Below are positions 1 through 7,100 of a stretch of 16,187 nucleotides of DNA, in pieces. Source of the stretch: Ga0074130 sp035565355 (GTDB taxonomy: Bacteria; Pseudomonadota; Gammaproteobacteria; Burkholderiales; Rhodocyclaceae); NCBI GenBank assembly GCA_035565355.1, contig DATMSM010000040.1:1-16187 (forward strand), written 5' to 3'. A program made the translations under genes and the position numbers. Position 1 is the first letter of the stretch. Each line of letters starts with the position of its first letter. The notes beneath the pieces were generated by a model. It made no database searches. It was given only the letters and a program-made list of their open reading frames with translations, and was not told the origin of the DNA.

Positions 1-570
1 GGCACCGTCGGCCTGATGCTGATCGGCGCGCGCAAGATCGCCCGCCTTGACGCGGCGTGCAACGTCGCCGGCGAGCTGCTGGGCGTTTTGCAGACGCGCC
101 CGGCTGATATCGGTGTCGACCCCCGCCTGCGCCGCGCTCCACCAGGCTTCGCGCAATTCGGCAGCCAGCCTCAGCTGTGCCGCAAGCAGGCGACTGTTGA
201 GCGCATCGCGTTCGGCATCGGCCAATGCCTGAGCACCGCTGCGTTCGCCGGGTAGCCACAGCGGCAGGCCGACGCCAACCTCATATTCGCGCGCACCGTC
301 GTTGCCGGTAGCGCGATCGGTCTTGGCCGACATTGCCAAACTGGGCGCAGCCACCAGCCAGTTGCCGGCGGCATCGCGGCGAGCCTCGGCTGCATCGCGG
401 CGCAGTTCGCCGCCGCGTGCATCCGGCTGGCGCGACCACGCCGTGTCAAAAGCTTGTTTGAGCGTCAGCCTTTCCTGTGCTTGCGCGCCGCTGGCGGCAA
501 GCAGGATGGCCAGGCATGGCCCCAGGCGCGCCCGCAGCCATGGGCAGGCGCACGAATACAGAATCTGCAT
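1..570 (-). CDS. czcC: Outer-membrane efflux channel of the TolC/CzcC family (N-terminal part)
   Basis: This frame is open from an ATG at 570 to the left edge, giving 190 residues with no stop, so only the N-terminal part is present. CzcC-type proteins form the outer-membrane channel of tripartite RND pumps that export Co, Zn, Cd or Cu/Ag. Residues 1 to about 32 look like a signal peptide ending in SGAQA before QE. The mature start, LTLKQAFDTAW, is the usual TolC-family opening (bacterial signature: L-x-x-A-L-x-x-A). The middle is Ala/Leu/Arg-rich helical sequence, and VKAGDLARADQHQA matches the family motif around GDLAPAD. An AGGGGA ribosome site lies about six bases before the ATG. The czcI-like gene is directly upstream, as in czcICBA operons, so czcB and czcA genes are expected beyond the edge. 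The exact metal cannot be told from this part. Confidence 0.85.
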   Translation of the reverse strand, partial: MQILYSCACPWLRARLGPCLAILLAASGAQAQERLTLKQAFDTAWSRQPDARGGELRRDAAEARRDAAGNWLVAAPSLAMSAKTDRATGNDGAREYEVGVGLPLWLPGERSGAQALADAERDALNSRLLAAQLRLAAELREAWWSAAQAGVDTDISRARLQNAQQLAGDVARRVKAGDLARADQHQADGA

Positions 571-588
571 GAAAAATCCCCTGCTGAA

Positions 589-604
589 TTGAGCAAAACC
601 TCAA
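589..604 (-). other. Small hairpin just upstream of czcC
   Basis: Arms TTGAG and CTCAA (five bases each) enclose a six-base loop, 18 bases upstream of the czcC start on the minus strand. It sits just 5' of the AGGGGA ribosome site and could modulate czcC translation. The stem is short, so it may be chance. Confidence 0.3.
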
Positions 605-620
605 TACGACGGGGGCGCAG

Positions 621-640
621 TCCAGGCCAACCGGCCTGGA
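621..640 (-). other. Perfect hairpin between czcI and czcC
   Basis: The sequence TCCAGGCC, AACC, GGCCTGGA has perfect eight-base arms and a four-base loop. It lies in the transcribed gap between the czcI-like and czcC-like genes. No U-run follows on the minus strand, so an ordinary intrinsic terminator is unlikely. An RNA processing or stabilising element is a reasonable inference. Confidence 0.5.
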
Positions 641-660
641 AGTATTACGTGTGGAGTGTG

Positions 661-683
661 CGCACCCGCCTTAGGCGGGCGCG
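661..683 (-). other. Hairpin with the czcI stop codon as its loop
   Basis: Read on the minus strand this is a ten-base stem, CGCGCCCGCC pairing with GGCGGGTGCG through one G-U pair. The three-base loop is exactly the UAA stop codon of the czcI-like gene. No U-tract follows. It could stall or release ribosomes, protect an mRNA end, or set relative czcI to czcC expression. The pairing is directly visible; the role is inference. Confidence 0.55.
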
Positions 684-1045
684 TGCGGAGGCCGCAGGGG
701 CGGACTGGTACTGCGTTCCGGATAGAAGCCGTCGCGGAACGAAGGGGTGGTCTGCAGGGGTGGCTCGAAGCGCGCCGCCAGATAAGCCGACGGCAGCACC
801 AGGCCCAGGGTGCAGTGCTTCTCGCAATCAAGCAGATGCTGGGTGGAGGCGGGCGAGTCGTCCACATGTGTCACCCCGCCATCGTGGTGATGGTGAGACA
901 TATGCTCCGCGTGGGCGATGACGTGCTGGGCGGCGATTTCGCCATGCGCATCCGCGCCAGCAATATGCGCATAGCCCTGCTCCGCTGCATGGATCATCTG
1001 CAGCGGCAAACAAAGCATCAGGAAGACAAGCATCAACTTGCGCAT
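671..1045 (-). CDS. czcI: CzcI-like periplasmic metal-binding protein of a cation efflux operon
   Basis: The product has 124 residues. Residues 1 to 20 form a clear signal peptide (MRKLMLVFLMLCLPLQMIHA), whose PLQ-x-x-x-A end is typical of CzcI-like proteins. The mature part is His-rich, with HHHH at 51-54 and further His at 41, 45, 48, 60 and 70. A Cys pair follows at 74 and 78, then a Pro-rich tail. These are plausible ligands for Zn, Co or Cd. CzcI is thought to modulate expression or activity of the Czc pump in Cupriavidus, and its gene stands directly before czcC there, as here. The reading frame stays open upstream to 1417, but the signal peptide fixes the start at 1045. The ribosome site is weak. 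The family call rests on architecture and context more than on a strict motif. Confidence 0.7.
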   Translation of the reverse strand: MRKLMLVFLMLCLPLQMIHAAEQGYAHIAGADAHGEIAAQHVIAHAEHMSHHHHDGGVTHVDDSPASTQHLLDCEKHCTLGLVLPSAYLAARFEPPLQTTPSFRDGFYPERSTSPPLRPPHAPA

Positions 1046-1438
1046 GGGTAGGAGTGTATCTCGCCGTATCAAATTAAGGCAAGCGTGCTTGAGACAGGAG
1101 CCGTGCGAGGGAGTTCCGGGAATTCGGCACGCATTCGATTGATGATCTACGACAAAAACTCGTTCGGGCTGCGCAGTGGCCGCGGGGAGTCCCCTGCAGG
1201 ATCGAAGCCACAAGGTGCGCTGTCTCCGGTGCCGGGAAAAGCCGCCGAGCATTGGTCCAGGTGCCCCTTCGGCTAGCTCAACCCGAACAAACCTCCGGGT
1301 ATATCCGGCGCAAAACATCGGTTCAAGAAAAATATTTTCAAGCGCCTGCATCCAAACGCCGCGCTGCCGGGTAGAGCCTATGTCAGACCGATTTTCGGCC
1401 CTGCCGCTATCAGACAAATCAACTATCCAAGGAGACTC
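1046..1438. other. 393-base divergent intergenic region: czcI leader and DUF3455 promoter region
   Basis: No convincing gene lies here. Both flanking genes point away, so it must carry promoters in both directions. On the minus strand a promoter-like pair at 1298-1326 would give a czcI leader of about 245 bases. That leader holds a short GC hairpin, GGGGA/G/TCCCC, at 1184-1194. On the plus strand TTCAAG occurs at 1322-1327 and again at 1337-1342 around an AT-rich AAAATATTTT core. TCAGAC occurs at 1383-1388 and again at 1410-1415, upstream of the DUF3455 gene. I could not match the leader to a known riboswitch. Confidence 0.5.
1298..1326 (-). promoter_or_regulatory. Candidate sigma-70 promoter for the czcI-czcC operon
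   Basis: On the minus strand TTGAAC (1326-1321) is followed after exactly 17 bases by TATACC (1303-1298). Each matches four of six consensus positions. It points towards the czcI-like gene and is the best pair I see between the divergent genes. Closer promoters of other classes cannot be excluded. Confidence 0.35.
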
Positions 1439-1441
1439 ATG

Positions 1442-1966
1442 ATGCGTACCCCAATCAAGACCTGCCTGCTCGCCCTATCCCTGACTGCCGCGCATGCCGC
1501 CGTGGCGCAAACCGCGCTGCCCGACAGCATCAAGGTACCGGCCGGCAACAATATGGTGCTGGAGACCGTGGGGGTCGGCCTGATCACCTACGAGTGCAAG
1601 GACAAGAAGGATGCCGCCGGCCAGTACGAATGGGTGTTCGCCGGCCCCGACGCCGTACTGAACGACCGCAAGGGCAAAGCCGTCGGCAAGTATTACGGTC
1701 CGCCCGCCACCTGGGAAAGCAAGGACGGCTCCAAGATTACCGCCACCCAGCTCGCCGTTGCGCCCAACGGCAGCGGCAACATTCCGCTGCAACTGGTGAA
1801 AGCCAATCCGGCCAGCGGCGCAGGCGCCATGCAGGGCGTGACTTATATCCAGCGCCTCGCCACCAAGGGCGGCACCGCACCGGCCTCGACCTGCGACGAA
1901 GCAGCCAAGGGCAAGAAGGAAACCGTGGGCTACCAGGCCGATTACCTGTTCTGGAAGGCAGAGTAG
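1442..1966 (+). CDS. Secreted DUF3455 domain protein
   Basis: The product has 174 residues and no known biochemical function. Residues 1 to about 22 form a signal peptide (MRTPIKTCLLALSLTAAHA, then AVAQ), so it is exported. The mature part has the DUF3455 pattern: PDSIKVPAGNNMVLE near the start, then G-x-x-x-YECKD, a WVFAGPDAVL stretch, a KYYGPPATWESKDGSKI block and a late TYIQRL. Cys in the YEC motif and in ASTCDEA may form a disulphide. Two ATGs are adjacent. I prefer 1442 because AAGGAG at 1429-1434 is seven bases from it but only four from 1439. The gene lies directly before an ECF sigma gene, so it may be a target or partner of that system. Confidence 0.8.
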   Translation: MRTPIKTCLLALSLTAAHAAVAQTALPDSIKVPAGNNMVLETVGVGLITYECKDKKDAAGQYEWVFAGPDAVLNDRKGKAVGKYYGPPATWESKDGSKITATQLAVAPNGSGNIPLQLVKANPASGAGAMQGVTYIQRLATKGGTAPASTCDEAAKGKKETVGYQADYLFWKAE

Positions 1967-1995
1967 GCAGGACGGCTATACTGCGCCCGATCAGT

Positions 1996-2023
1996 CGCGT
2001 CAGAGGCTGCAGCCTCTGACGCG
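1996..2023. repeat. 28-base perfect palindrome before the ECF sigma gene
   Basis: Arms CGCGTCAGAGGCTG and CAGCCTCTGACGCG are exact reverse complements with no spacer, centred on CTGCAG. It lies 29 bases after the DUF3455 stop and 23 bases before the sigma start. As RNA it would form a stem of about 12 pairs with a UGCA loop. No T-run follows on either side, so it is not a classic terminator. It could be a dyad operator, a transcript-end hairpin for the upstream gene, or a leader structure for the sigma gene. Confidence 0.75.
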
Positions 2024-2046
2024 CGAGAACTCACCGGGGATACACC

Positions 2047-2607
2047 TTGCCAGCCTCTGCACCGACCAGCTTCGACCATGCCGCCGAACTGGCCGCCATC
2101 GCGCGCGGCAGCGAAGCCGCCCTGCAACGCCTGTACCGGCATGAAGCGCGCTTTCTGCTCGGCGTCGCCGTACGCATCGTACGCGACCGCGCGCTAGCGG
2201 AGGACGTGCTGCATGACGCCTTCATCGCCATCTGGCACAAGGCCGACAGCTACGACGCCGGCAAGGGCGAGGCGCGCGGCTGGATCTACTCCATCGTGCG
2301 CCATAAGGCGCTCAACCTGGTACGCAGCAGACTGCGCCTGGTGCCGGCGGATGAAGAAATCATCGAGGCCATTGAAGCCGAGCATGCGGCAGCCAGCCTC
2401 GCCGATGCCTTCGAGATCGAAGCCGACCTGGGTCGCCTGCAAGGCTGCCTCGAACGGCTCGACGGCGCCAAGCGCAACAGCATCCTCTACGCCTATGTCG
2501 ACGGCTGCACCCACGGCGAAATTGCGCAGCGCCTGCAAGCGCCGCTGGGTACCGTCAAAGCCTGGATCAAGCGCGGCCTCGCCTCACTCAAGGAGTGCAT
2601 GTCATGA
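2047..2607 (+). CDS. ECF RNA polymerase sigma factor (SigK-like, RskA-coupled)
   Basis: The product has 186 residues, usual for an extracytoplasmic-function sigma factor that redirects RNA polymerase to stress promoters. Region 2 spans about residues 22-92, with LAEDVLHDAFIAIWHKA and GWIYSIVRHKALNLVRSR. Region 4 spans about 125-182, with the helix-turn-helix GCTHGEIAQRL...PLGTVKAWIKRGLASLKE. There is no extra C-terminal domain. The start appears to be TTG at 2047, preceded by GGGGA about six bases upstream; no ATG in this frame keeps region 2 whole. The last codons overlap the anti-sigma gene as ATGA, so the two are translationally coupled. This pairing and the region 4 style fit the SigK/RskA class. 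Confidence 0.93.
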   Translation: MPASAPTSFDHAAELAAIARGSEAALQRLYRHEARFLLGVAVRIVRDRALAEDVLHDAFIAIWHKADSYDAGKGEARGWIYSIVRHKALNLVRSRLRLVPADEEIIEAIEAEHAAASLADAFEIEADLGRLQGCLERLDGAKRNSILYAYVDGCTHGEIAQRLQAPLGTVKAWIKRGLASLKECMS

Positions 2608-3293
2608 CACGCGAATCTGATCGTGACGAACTGGCCAGCGGCTATGTGCTGGGCACGCTGTCGGCGGCGCAACGCCGTGAAGTCGAAAGCCTGCTGCTGC
2701 TCGATGCCGACCTGCGCGCGCGCGTGCAGATGCTTGAAGCTCAACTTCTGCCGCTGACCAAACTCGCCGAACCCGTCGCCCCCTCGCCCAGTCTGTGGCC
2801 GCGCATACAGGCCAGCCTCCACTTTGCGGGCAACAGCCTCAAGCAAGGGTGGTCGTGGTGGACGAGCCTCGGCCTGTGGCGCGGCCTCACGGCCGGCGGC
2901 TTTGCCACGGCGGCTGTGCTGGCCGCCGTGCTGCTCACACAGAAGCCGGCCGAGACGCGCTTCGTCGTCGTGCTCGCCGCACCGCAGGACAAGAGCGCCG
3001 GCTGGGTGATCCAAGCCAGCACCAACAAGGAATTGAAGCTGATCCCGCTGCAGGCGCTCGAAGTACCGGCCGACAAATCGCTGCAGTTCTGGACCAAGCT
3101 CGACAGCTGGAGCGGGCCCAAGTCGCTGGGTCTGGTCAAGCCGGGTCAGGCCCTGAATGTGGCGCTGGATCAGCTGCCGCCGCTGGAAGCCAACCAGCTG
3201 TTTGAAATCACGCTCGAGCCCTACAACGGCTCACCACTGAACAAGCCCACCGGTCCGGTGCTGCACATCGGCCGCGCGGTGAAGGTGATGTAA
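2604..3293 (+). CDS. RskA-family membrane anti-sigma factor
   Basis: The product has 229 residues. The cytoplasmic N-terminal part, about 1-75, has the helical anti-sigma form DELASGYVLGTLSAAQRREVE, with no H-x3-C-x2-C zinc motif, which fits RskA rather than ZAS types. One membrane segment lies at about 94-112 (LTAGGFATAAVLAAVLLTQ). The rest is a periplasmic RskA domain containing SAGWVIQAS, LQFWTKL and NQLFEITLEP. In this class the protein holds its sigma factor inactive until regulated proteolysis releases it. ATG at 2604 is eight bases from AAGGAG at 2590-2595 and overlaps the sigma stop. The gene ends seven bases from the stop of the convergent regulator gene. Confidence 0.9.
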   Translation: MTRESDRDELASGYVLGTLSAAQRREVESLLLLDADLRARVQMLEAQLLPLTKLAEPVAPSPSLWPRIQASLHFAGNSLKQGWSWWTSLGLWRGLTAGGFATAAVLAAVLLTQKPAETRFVVVLAAPQDKSAGWVIQASTNKELKLIPLQALEVPADKSLQFWTKLDSWSGPKSLGLVKPGQALNVALDQLPPLEANQLFEITLEPYNGSPLNKPTGPVLHIGRAVKVM

Positions 3294-3300
3294 CGCCGCT

Positions 3301-3669
3301 TCAGCCCGCCACCAGCAGCCCGGTAATCCGCTGGACAAACTCGGCATGCCGGATCGGCTTGGCAATGTAGTCGTCGCAGCCGGCGGCACGCATGCGCTCT
3401 TCGTCGCCCTTCATGGCGAAGGCGGTCAGGGCGACGACCTTGAGACCCTGAGTGGCTGGGTCGGCCTTGAGCCGCCGGGTGGCTTCCAGCCCGTCCATGC
3501 CGGGCAACTGGATGTCCATGAGGATCAGATCGGGTGCCTCGGCCTGGGCCAGGCGTATGCCTTCAAGCGCGTTGCTGGACTCGATCACGGAATGATCCAT
3601 CGACTCCAGAATCAGCGTGACCAGCTTCATGTTGGAAGGGTTGTCCTCAACGACCAATATGCGTGCCAT
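3301..3669 (-). CDS. Single-domain response regulator, CheY/DivK type
   Basis: This 122-residue protein is a lone receiver domain with no output domain. The acidic pair is E8/D9 in ILVVEDN, the phosphorylated Asp is D52 in LILMDIQLPGMDG, the Thr switch is T82 in ALTAFAM, and the conserved Lys is K104 in DDYIAKP. It would relay phosphate to a partner protein or act by binding. The start at 3669 is set by a GGGAGGGAA ribosome site; an upstream TTG at 3687 overlaps the kinase stop and is less likely. It lies 14 bases after the hybrid kinase gene, so the two are probably cotranscribed partners. Confidence 0.93.
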   Translation of the reverse strand: MARILVVEDNPSNMKLVTLILESMDHSVIESSNALEGIRLAQAEAPDLILMDIQLPGMDGLEATRRLKADPATQGLKVVALTAFAMKGDEERMRAAGCDDYIAKPIRHAEFVQRITGLLVAG

Positions 3670-3683
3670 AGCTTCCCTCCCGC

Positions 3684-6600
3684 TCAAGCGGCGCCCATGA
3701 CGCGCCGCACTTCGCTGACAAAACGGCCGTGGTTGAATTCCGATTTCTCGATGATCTGCATGACATTCCCGTTCAGGGCATGGCGATCCGCCTCGACGAT
3801 CTGCTTGGCCGTCACCACCAGCACCGGAATGCGCGCCGTGCGGCGGTCGCTCTTCAGCACTTCAACCACCTCGAAACCCGACATGTCCGGCATCATCAGG
3901 TCGAGCACGATCAGGTCCGGCTTGGTTCTGAGTGCCGCGGCAACGCCGTCCTTGCCGCCGTAGGTGCGTATGGCCGAGCAGCCGGAAAGCTGCAGATAGT
4001 CGGCGATGATATCGACCGAGCGCGGATCGTCATCTATCACCAACACATTCAGCTTCTCGTTGGCTTCGTGCTGCAAGCCCAGACTGTCGAGCGCGTCGGC
4101 AAGCATCTGGTGGGAGATGGGCTTCTGCAGAATGGCGGAGGCGCCCAGCGACAGGCCGCGGTTGCTGTCGGCGACGATGGAGATGATGACCACCGGCAGA
4201 TTGGCTGTCTCCGGCGATTCCTTGATCTTGGCCAGAAACTCCCAGCCGTCCATGCCCGGCAGCAGAATATCCAGCGTGACGAGGGCGAACTTTTTCTGTC
4301 GCGCCAGCGCGAGCCCCGCTTCCGCCGTACTGACGCGCTCCACCTGAAAGCCCTCGCCTTCGAGCTGCAGGCAGATGAGCTCGGCGGCCTGATCGTCGTC
4401 CTCAACCACCAGCGCCCAGTTCGACTCGCCCGTTGTAAGCGCCGGAGACGACGCCTGCCGCTGCGTCCCTGGCATGACAGCGACGGGCGCCTGCCCCGAA
4501 GCCGGGCCCTCGCGCAAGGGCAGCCATACGCTGAAGGTGGTGCCCTCGCCTTCCTGACTGCTGACACCGACGCTCCCCCCATGCAGCTCGGCCAGGCGCA
4601 TAACCATGACCAGGCCCAGCCCGGTTCCTTCGAAGCGGCGCGACAAGCCGCTGTCCACCTGGGTAAAGGGCTGGAACAAGCGATCCACGCCTGCTTGGGA
4701 AATACCTATACCCTGATCGCGCACCTGCAACTCGACGAACTCGCGATAGTCACCCGGCGGCAAGGGCAAGGCACGGTGCGGCTGGCGGGTATCGAGTTTG
4801 CCGACTTCGGCAATTGGCACCCGGCGCGCAGCCACCGTGATACGGGTCGCATCGTCGGAGAACTTGATTGCATTGGAGAGCAGATTGAACAGAATCTGCT
4901 TGACCCTGCGCTCGTCCACCCGCAGCGCGCCCAGATCGGGCGCAAGCTCGAGCCCAAGCTCAATGCGACGCAGGGCCGCCTTCTCCCTGAGTATGCCGAG
5001 ACTGGATTCGAGCACCGCCGAGATGTCCACCTCGGAAAGATCCAGTTCCATCTTGCCGGCCTCAACCTTGGACAGGTCGAGAATGTCGTTGATCAGCGCC
5101 AGCAGATGCTGGCCGCTGCCCGAGATATGGCTCAGATAGTCCAGTTGCTTGCCGCTCAACTCGCCGCCCAGACCGGCCTTGAGCACATCGGCAAAACCGA
5201 TGATGGAATTGAGCGGGGTGCGCAACTCGTGCGACATATTCGCCAGGAACTCCGACTTGGCCTTGCTGGCCTGTTCAAGCTCCACATTCTTGCGCGCGAT
5301 TTCTTCGCTGCCCACGCGCAGCTGCTCGGCCAGCAGACGCGTGTCGGCATACAGCTTGACGTTGTGGAGCGCCGCGCCGAGCTGCTTGGCGAGCCGCTCA
5401 ATGAAGGCGAGGTCGCGCTCGTTGAGCGGCCGGATCGCGGCCAGCGAGAACACGCCCATGCTGCGCCCCTGATAGACAATCGGCACGATCAGGACTTCGG
5501 CCGGCTGCGCCTCGCCCACGCCGGTTTGCAAGCGCATGCCGCTGTCTTCGAATTCCGGCAGACGCACCGACGCCATGCTGGCCGCCACCGTGCCAAGCAG
5601 GCCTTCGTCGTTCCTGAACTCCGTCTTGATCTCCAACGGCACGCCGCGACCGGCCTCCAGCACATAGCAGCCGCGCCAGTCGTCGTGAAGGTAGATGGCC
5701 GACATGGGATAAGGCGCGCGCTGCGCCAACAGCTCGAGTACGCCTTCGAGTATGTCTTTGCGGTCGAAGGTCGAAGAAAAAAGCGCCAGCGCATGATTAT
5801 GGCTTTCTTCGTAGTTGGCCGCCTCGCGCAGTAGTCCCTCGCTGCGATGACGCTCGCTGATATCGTGCGCAATAGTGGAGTAGCTGACGCCGCCGTCCGG
5901 CATGGCATGCGCCATGATCACCTGCAGCGCGGGAATTTCGCCCCCGCCGGACGCACTCAGGCGCGTCTCTCCCCGCCATGAACCCTGCTTTTGCGCAACG
6001 CTGTAGCGATCCTCCGCATAGCCATCATCGCGGCAGGAGAGGTCGGAAATTTTGAGCTGCGAGATGTCGCTATTTTCGCCCAACCCGAGAATCCGACGCC
6101 CCGCCCGGTTGATGTAGGAAAGCCGCATGCCGGCATCGGCCATGGCGACCAGGTCGGGCGTGGCGTCGAGGATGGCGGTGAGTTTCTTCTGCTCCCTTTC
6201 CGCGATAGTGCGCTTGGCCATGTCGTCACGGATGCGATAAAAGAGGAAACCGAGCAGGCCCATTACCAGCGGCACCAGGGCGCCGAAAGCAATGTTCTCA
6301 CGGCGATGTTGAGCATACGCCTCCTCCTCCCGCTGTCCGAGCAGGCCCTCCTCCTGCTCGCGCATGCGCAGCAGGACACTCATGACCTCGCCCATCTGGC
6401 GCGTGCCCAGAATGAAGATGTCCTGGAAGGCCATATCGCCCACGGTGGTCGGCGAACCGTACATCTGCAGCCCGCGCTCCAGGGTTAGCACGCGTGCGTC
6501 CAGCGCCTCGCGCAGGGCATTGATCTGCTTCTGCTGATCGAGGCTGTCGCTGGTGAGCGTTGCGACGCGTTCAAGCTGGCGCTCCATCTCGCTGATGGCG

Positions 6601-6851
6601 GTACGCCTTTCGGCCAAGTAGGGAGAGGCCTGACCCGTCACGAAGTAGCCGCGCTGGGCCGACTCCGCCTTGTGCAGGGCGCTCGCCACGTTCTCCAGAC
6701 CGGCGATCACCTCGTGCGTATGCGTTACCCATTTGCTGGCCTCGCGCGAGTTGTAGGAGCTATACCAGGCAATGCCGCTGACCACCAGGATCAAGCCGAG
6801 GCTCATGCTGAAGCCAAGCAGGACCATACGTTCGATTGATCTGTTCTGCAT
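3684..6851 (-). CDS. Hybrid sensor histidine kinase: CHASE3-PAS-GAF-HisKA-HATPase-REC-REC
   Basis: This inner-membrane sensor of 1055 residues has membrane segments at about 9-31 and 187-206. They enclose a CHASE3-like periplasmic helix bundle with the typical AESAQRGYFVTGQ at 63-75. Then come PAS (about 222-340), GAF (about 355-500), HisKA with the phosphorylated H541 in NMSHELRTPLNS, and HATPase with N660, DQGIGIS (712-718) and GTGLGL (742-747). Two receivers follow: the first has D861 and K910 with Ser at the switch position, the second D984, T1014 and K1036. The start at 6851 has GGGAG seven bases upstream; an ATG at 6941 lacks a ribosome site. Signal is unknown. Phosphate could pass within the protein and to the next gene's regulator, though no Hpt domain is present here. 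Confidence 0.93.
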   Translation of the reverse strand: MQNRSIERMVLLGFSMSLGLILVVSGIAWYSSYNSREASKWVTHTHEVIAGLENVASALHKAESAQRGYFVTGQASPYLAERRTAISEMERQLERVATLTSDSLDQQKQINALREALDARVLTLERGLQMYGSPTTVGDMAFQDIFILGTRQMGEVMSVLLRMREQEEGLLGQREEEAYAQHRRENIAFGALVPLVMGLLGFLFYRIRDDMAKRTIAEREQKKLTAILDATPDLVAMADAGMRLSYINRAGRRILGLGENSDISQLKISDLSCRDDGYAEDRYSVAQKQGSWRGETRLSASGGGEIPALQVIMAHAMPDGGVSYSTIAHDISERHRSEGLLREAANYEESHNHALALFSSTFDRKDILEGVLELLAQRAPYPMSAIYLHDDWRGCYVLEAGRGVPLEIKTEFRNDEGLLGTVAASMASVRLPEFEDSGMRLQTGVGEAQPAEVLIVPIVYQGRSMGVFSLAAIRPLNERDLAFIERLAKQLGAALHNVKLYADTRLLAEQLRVGSEEIARKNVELEQASKAKSEFLANMSHELRTPLNSIIGFADVLKAGLGGELSGKQLDYLSHISGSGQHLLALINDILDLSKVEAGKMELDLSEVDISAVLESSLGILREKAALRRIELGLELAPDLGALRVDERRVKQILFNLLSNAIKFSDDATRITVAARRVPIAEVGKLDTRQPHRALPLPPGDYREFVELQVRDQGIGISQAGVDRLFQPFTQVDSGLSRRFEGTGLGLVMVMRLAELHGGSVGVSSQEGEGTTFSVWLPLREGPASGQAPVAVMPGTQRQASSPALTTGESNWALVVEDDDQAAELICLQLEGEGFQVERVSTAEAGLALARQKKFALVTLDILLPGMDGWEFLAKIKESPETANLPVVIISIVADSNRGLSLGASAILQKPISHQMLADALDSLGLQHEANEKLNVLVIDDDPRSVDIIADYLQLSGCSAIRTYGGKDGVAAALRTKPDLIVLDLMMPDMSGFEVVEVLKSDRRTARIPVLVVTAKQIVEADRHALNGNVMQIIEKSEFNHGRFVSEVRRVMGAA

Positions 6852-7036
6852 TCGGGACTCCCGGAAAAAACGCAAGACCTTGCCGACGCAGGAAAAAGCC
6901 CTCGTCCCACAAGGGTCAATCTGAAACCTCACCGCCCGCATTCATATTACAAATGAATATTTATCCGCGCCACCTGATTGTTGTGGCCGTCAAGTGGGGG
7001 GATACCCAAAACAGCGATTCCCCTTGCACGATTTTC

Positions 7037-7065
7037 TTGACAGGTGAAGCTTCCTGAATTAATTT
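7037..7065 (+). promoter_or_regulatory. Promoter of the ArsR-SRPBCC-VOC operon
   Basis: A perfect -35 box TTGACA at 7037-7042 is followed, after a 17-base spacer, by a weak -10 element TAATTT at 7060-7065. Transcription would begin near 7072, about 30 bases before the arsR-like ATG. The weak -10 lies inside the palindrome at 7059-7082, as expected if a repressor blocks polymerase. Confidence 0.6.
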
Positions 7066-7082
7066 ACCTTTAGGTTAATTAA
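7059..7082. promoter_or_regulatory. Probable ArsR-family operator (imperfect palindrome)
   Basis: Left arm TTAATTTACCT and right arm AGGTTAATTAA pair at ten of eleven positions around a two-base TT centre. The dyad covers the -10 region and likely start site of the operon's promoter, 19 bases before the regulator gene. AT-rich dyads of this kind in this place are typical of ArsR-family autoregulation. Binding by the adjacent protein is inference. Confidence 0.6.
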
Positions 7083-7100
7083 CTGAATGGTAATCAAACA

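Noticed and set aside
1150..1290. Cobalamin-riboswitch-like words (GGTGCC, GGGAAAAG, CCGCGGCCACTG) in the czcI leader
   Set aside because: The words are not in the right order or spacing on either strand and the conserved B12-box context is missing.
671..1417. Reading frame extending the czcI-like gene upstream to 248 residues
   Set aside because: The signal peptide begins at residue 125 of this frame (position 1045); the upstream part has no family features and crosses the promoter region.
3729..5834. Plus-strand open frame of 701 codons antisense to the hybrid kinase
   Set aside because: It lies wholly within the kinase gene, has a His/Gln/Arg-rich composition typical of a GC-rich antisense frame, and shows no domain.
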